64,000 nt of DNA, taken from positions 4,209,501 through 4,273,500 of the forward strand of contig NZ_CP065511.1 in NCBI RefSeq assembly GCF_022811925.1, given 5' to 3'. The notes under the pieces were generated by a model, which saw only the letters and a list, made by a program, of their open reading frames with translations, searched no databases and had not been told where the DNA came from. The stretch's first letter is position 1. Every line of letters starts with the position of its first letter. This document shows, one piece after another, positions 63,173 to 64,000 of this stretch. The translations under genes were made by a program, and so were the position numbers. Source of the stretch: Cytobacillus oceanisediminis (GTDB taxonomy: Bacteria > Bacillota > Bacilli > Bacillales > Cytobacillaceae).

Positions 63173-64000
63173 TTAGGATGCTTTTTCTTCAGCTTTTTCA
63201 TATATATCGATGCCTGCTTCATTTAGCATCCATTCAATATGGACACCATATCCTGAAGTAGGGTCGTTTACAAATACATGTGTCACTGCTCCAATAATCT
63301 TGCCATCCTGGATAATCGGGCTTCCGCTCATCCCCTGGACTATGCCGCCTGTTTTATCAAGCAGCTTCTGATCCGTCACTTTTATGACCATTCCTTTTGT
63401 TGCCGGAAACTTCTGCGGAATCGTACTGACAATTTCAATATCGAACAATTGTACTTCATCATTGTCGACCACAGTTAAAATTTGGGCAGCTCCCTCTTTT
63501 ACCTGATGGGATAAGGCTATAGGCATCGGTTTGTCAAAAATTCCGTTCTTCATATCCCGGTTTAATTCCCCGAATATTCCGAAAGGACTGTTCCTGACAA
63601 TATTCCCGATTATTTCTTTATCTGAGGAAAATCGTGCAAGTTTTTCACCGGGATTGCCATTGCTGCCTTTTTCGATTGAAGTAACAGTCGATCTGACAAT
63701 TTGTCCGTCTTCAACCACAATTGGCTTCTTTGTATCCATATCGGAAATAACATGGCCGAGTGCTCCATATTTTTTTGATTCCGGGTGATAGAAAGTCATC
63801 GTCCCAATGCCTGCTGCAGAGTCACGTATATATAATCCAAGCTTATAGGTTTCTTCCCCGTTTTCTTTTAAGGGAGTCAGCTCAGTTTTCACCTTTCCGC
63901 TTTCACGGCTTACGATGATTTGGAGCGGATTGCCGCTTTTGCCTGCTTCTTGAACAAAGGGAGCAACATCTGACATCTTTTCTATTTTCTTTCCATTGAT
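63173..64000 (-). CDS. spoIVB: SpoIVB, serine peptidase of the sigma-K checkpoint (N-terminal part outside window)
   Basis: Forespore-secreted S55 peptidase that signals to the SpoIVFA/BofA/SpoIVFB complex and triggers pro-sigma-K cleavage. The frame stays open to the window edge, so the internal ATG at 63976 is not the start. Visible: end of a PDZ domain ([17 protein letters not shown]), catalytic His in GALGHVISD, Asp in KLLDKTGGI and Ser in [11 protein letters not shown]. Directly upstream of spo0A, as in B. subtilis. Confidence 0.95.
   Translation of the reverse strand: MNGKKIEKMSDVAPFVQEAGKSGNPLQIIVSRESGKVKTELTPLKENGEETYKLGLYIRDSAAGIGTMTFYHPESKKYGALGHVISDMDTKKPIVVEDGQIVRSTVTSIEKGSNGNPGEKLARFSSDKEIIGNIVRNSPFGIFGELNRDMKNGIFDKPMPIALSHQVKEGAAQILTVVDNDEVQLFDIEIVSTIPQKFPATKGMVIKVTDQKLLDKTGGIVQGMSGSPIIQDGKIIGAVTHVFVNDPTSGYGVHIEWMLNEAGIDIYEKAEEKAS

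Noticed and set aside
1..64000. CRISPR arrays, tRNA/rRNA genes, prophage or defence islands
   Set aside because: No regularly spaced repeats, no tRNA- or rRNA-like sequence, and no integrase (other than XerD), capsid, toxin-antitoxin or restriction genes were seen.

Overview
The window is a chromosomal segment from a low-GC, endospore-forming member of the Bacillaceae. It carries spoIIAA, dacF, spoIIM, mciZ, spo0A and spoIVB. Gene order follows, from memory, the Bacillus subtilis region spoIIA-dacF-punA-deoB-xerD-yqzK-fur-spoIIM ... zwf-gndA-dinB ... bkd-yqzF-spo0A-spoIVB. The extra metabolic genes and the dispersed repeats suggest a relative such as Cytobacillus rather than B. subtilis itself. 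That placement is inference, since no rRNA gene is present.

Layout. 1-5.2 kb: 5' end of spoIIA, dacF and a nucleoside-salvage operon (deoB-punA-pdp). 5.4-8.6 kb: xerD, yqzK, a 280-bp MITE-like insertion, fur, spoIIM. 8.6-12.6 kb: acetyltransferase, endonuclease Q, nudF, mciZ, aldo/keto reductase, yqkE. 12.6-17.3 kb: a second MITE-like copy, then acetoacetate genes (CoA transferase A/B and thiolase) divergent from HMG-CoA lyase. 17.4-24 kb: yqkD, lipoprotein, yqkB, CDGSH protein, SOS-type Y-family polymerase with a YolD partner, yqzH, yqjQ, yqjP. 24-29.6 kb: Pro T-box and proI, glycosyltransferase, namA, and a sodium symporter behind a second (probably Phe) T-box. 29.6-36.5 kb: phosphatase, rnz, zwf, gndA, dinB, lone CheW. 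36.6-42.1 kb: peptidase, acyl-CoA carboxylase beta, methylmalonyl-CoA epimerase, prli42, a third MITE-like copy, L,D-transpeptidase, yqjA. 42.2-45.1 kb: arginine-type ABC transporter and brxB. 45.3-50.5 kb: methylmalonyl-CoA mutase (mutA-mutB) and meaB. 50.7-61.4 kb: the sigma-54-type bkd operon (ptb-bcd-buk-lpdV-bkdAA-bkdAB-bkdB) and its activator bkdR. 61.4-64 kb: yqzF, a YycC-like gene, spo0A and partial spoIVB.

How it works together. Much of the right half makes one catabolic map. Bcd and Bkd turn branched-chain amino acids into acyl-CoAs. Propionyl-CoA from Ile and Val would pass through the carboxylase beta subunit, epimerase and B12 mutase with MeaB to succinyl-CoA. Leu carbon would end in HMG-CoA lyase, acetoacetate, CoA transferase and thiolase. 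Two of these units carry cre-like sites. Sporulation control is visible as 0A boxes and sigma-H, sigma-E and sigma-F-type promoters.

I found no phage, CRISPR array, tRNA, rRNA or defence island. The least explained items are a MITE family with 8-bp target duplications and internally covarying hairpins, a hairpin that appears to bridge a distant Shine-Dalgarno sequence to the mutA start, and an orphan terminator facing an apparently gene-free strip.
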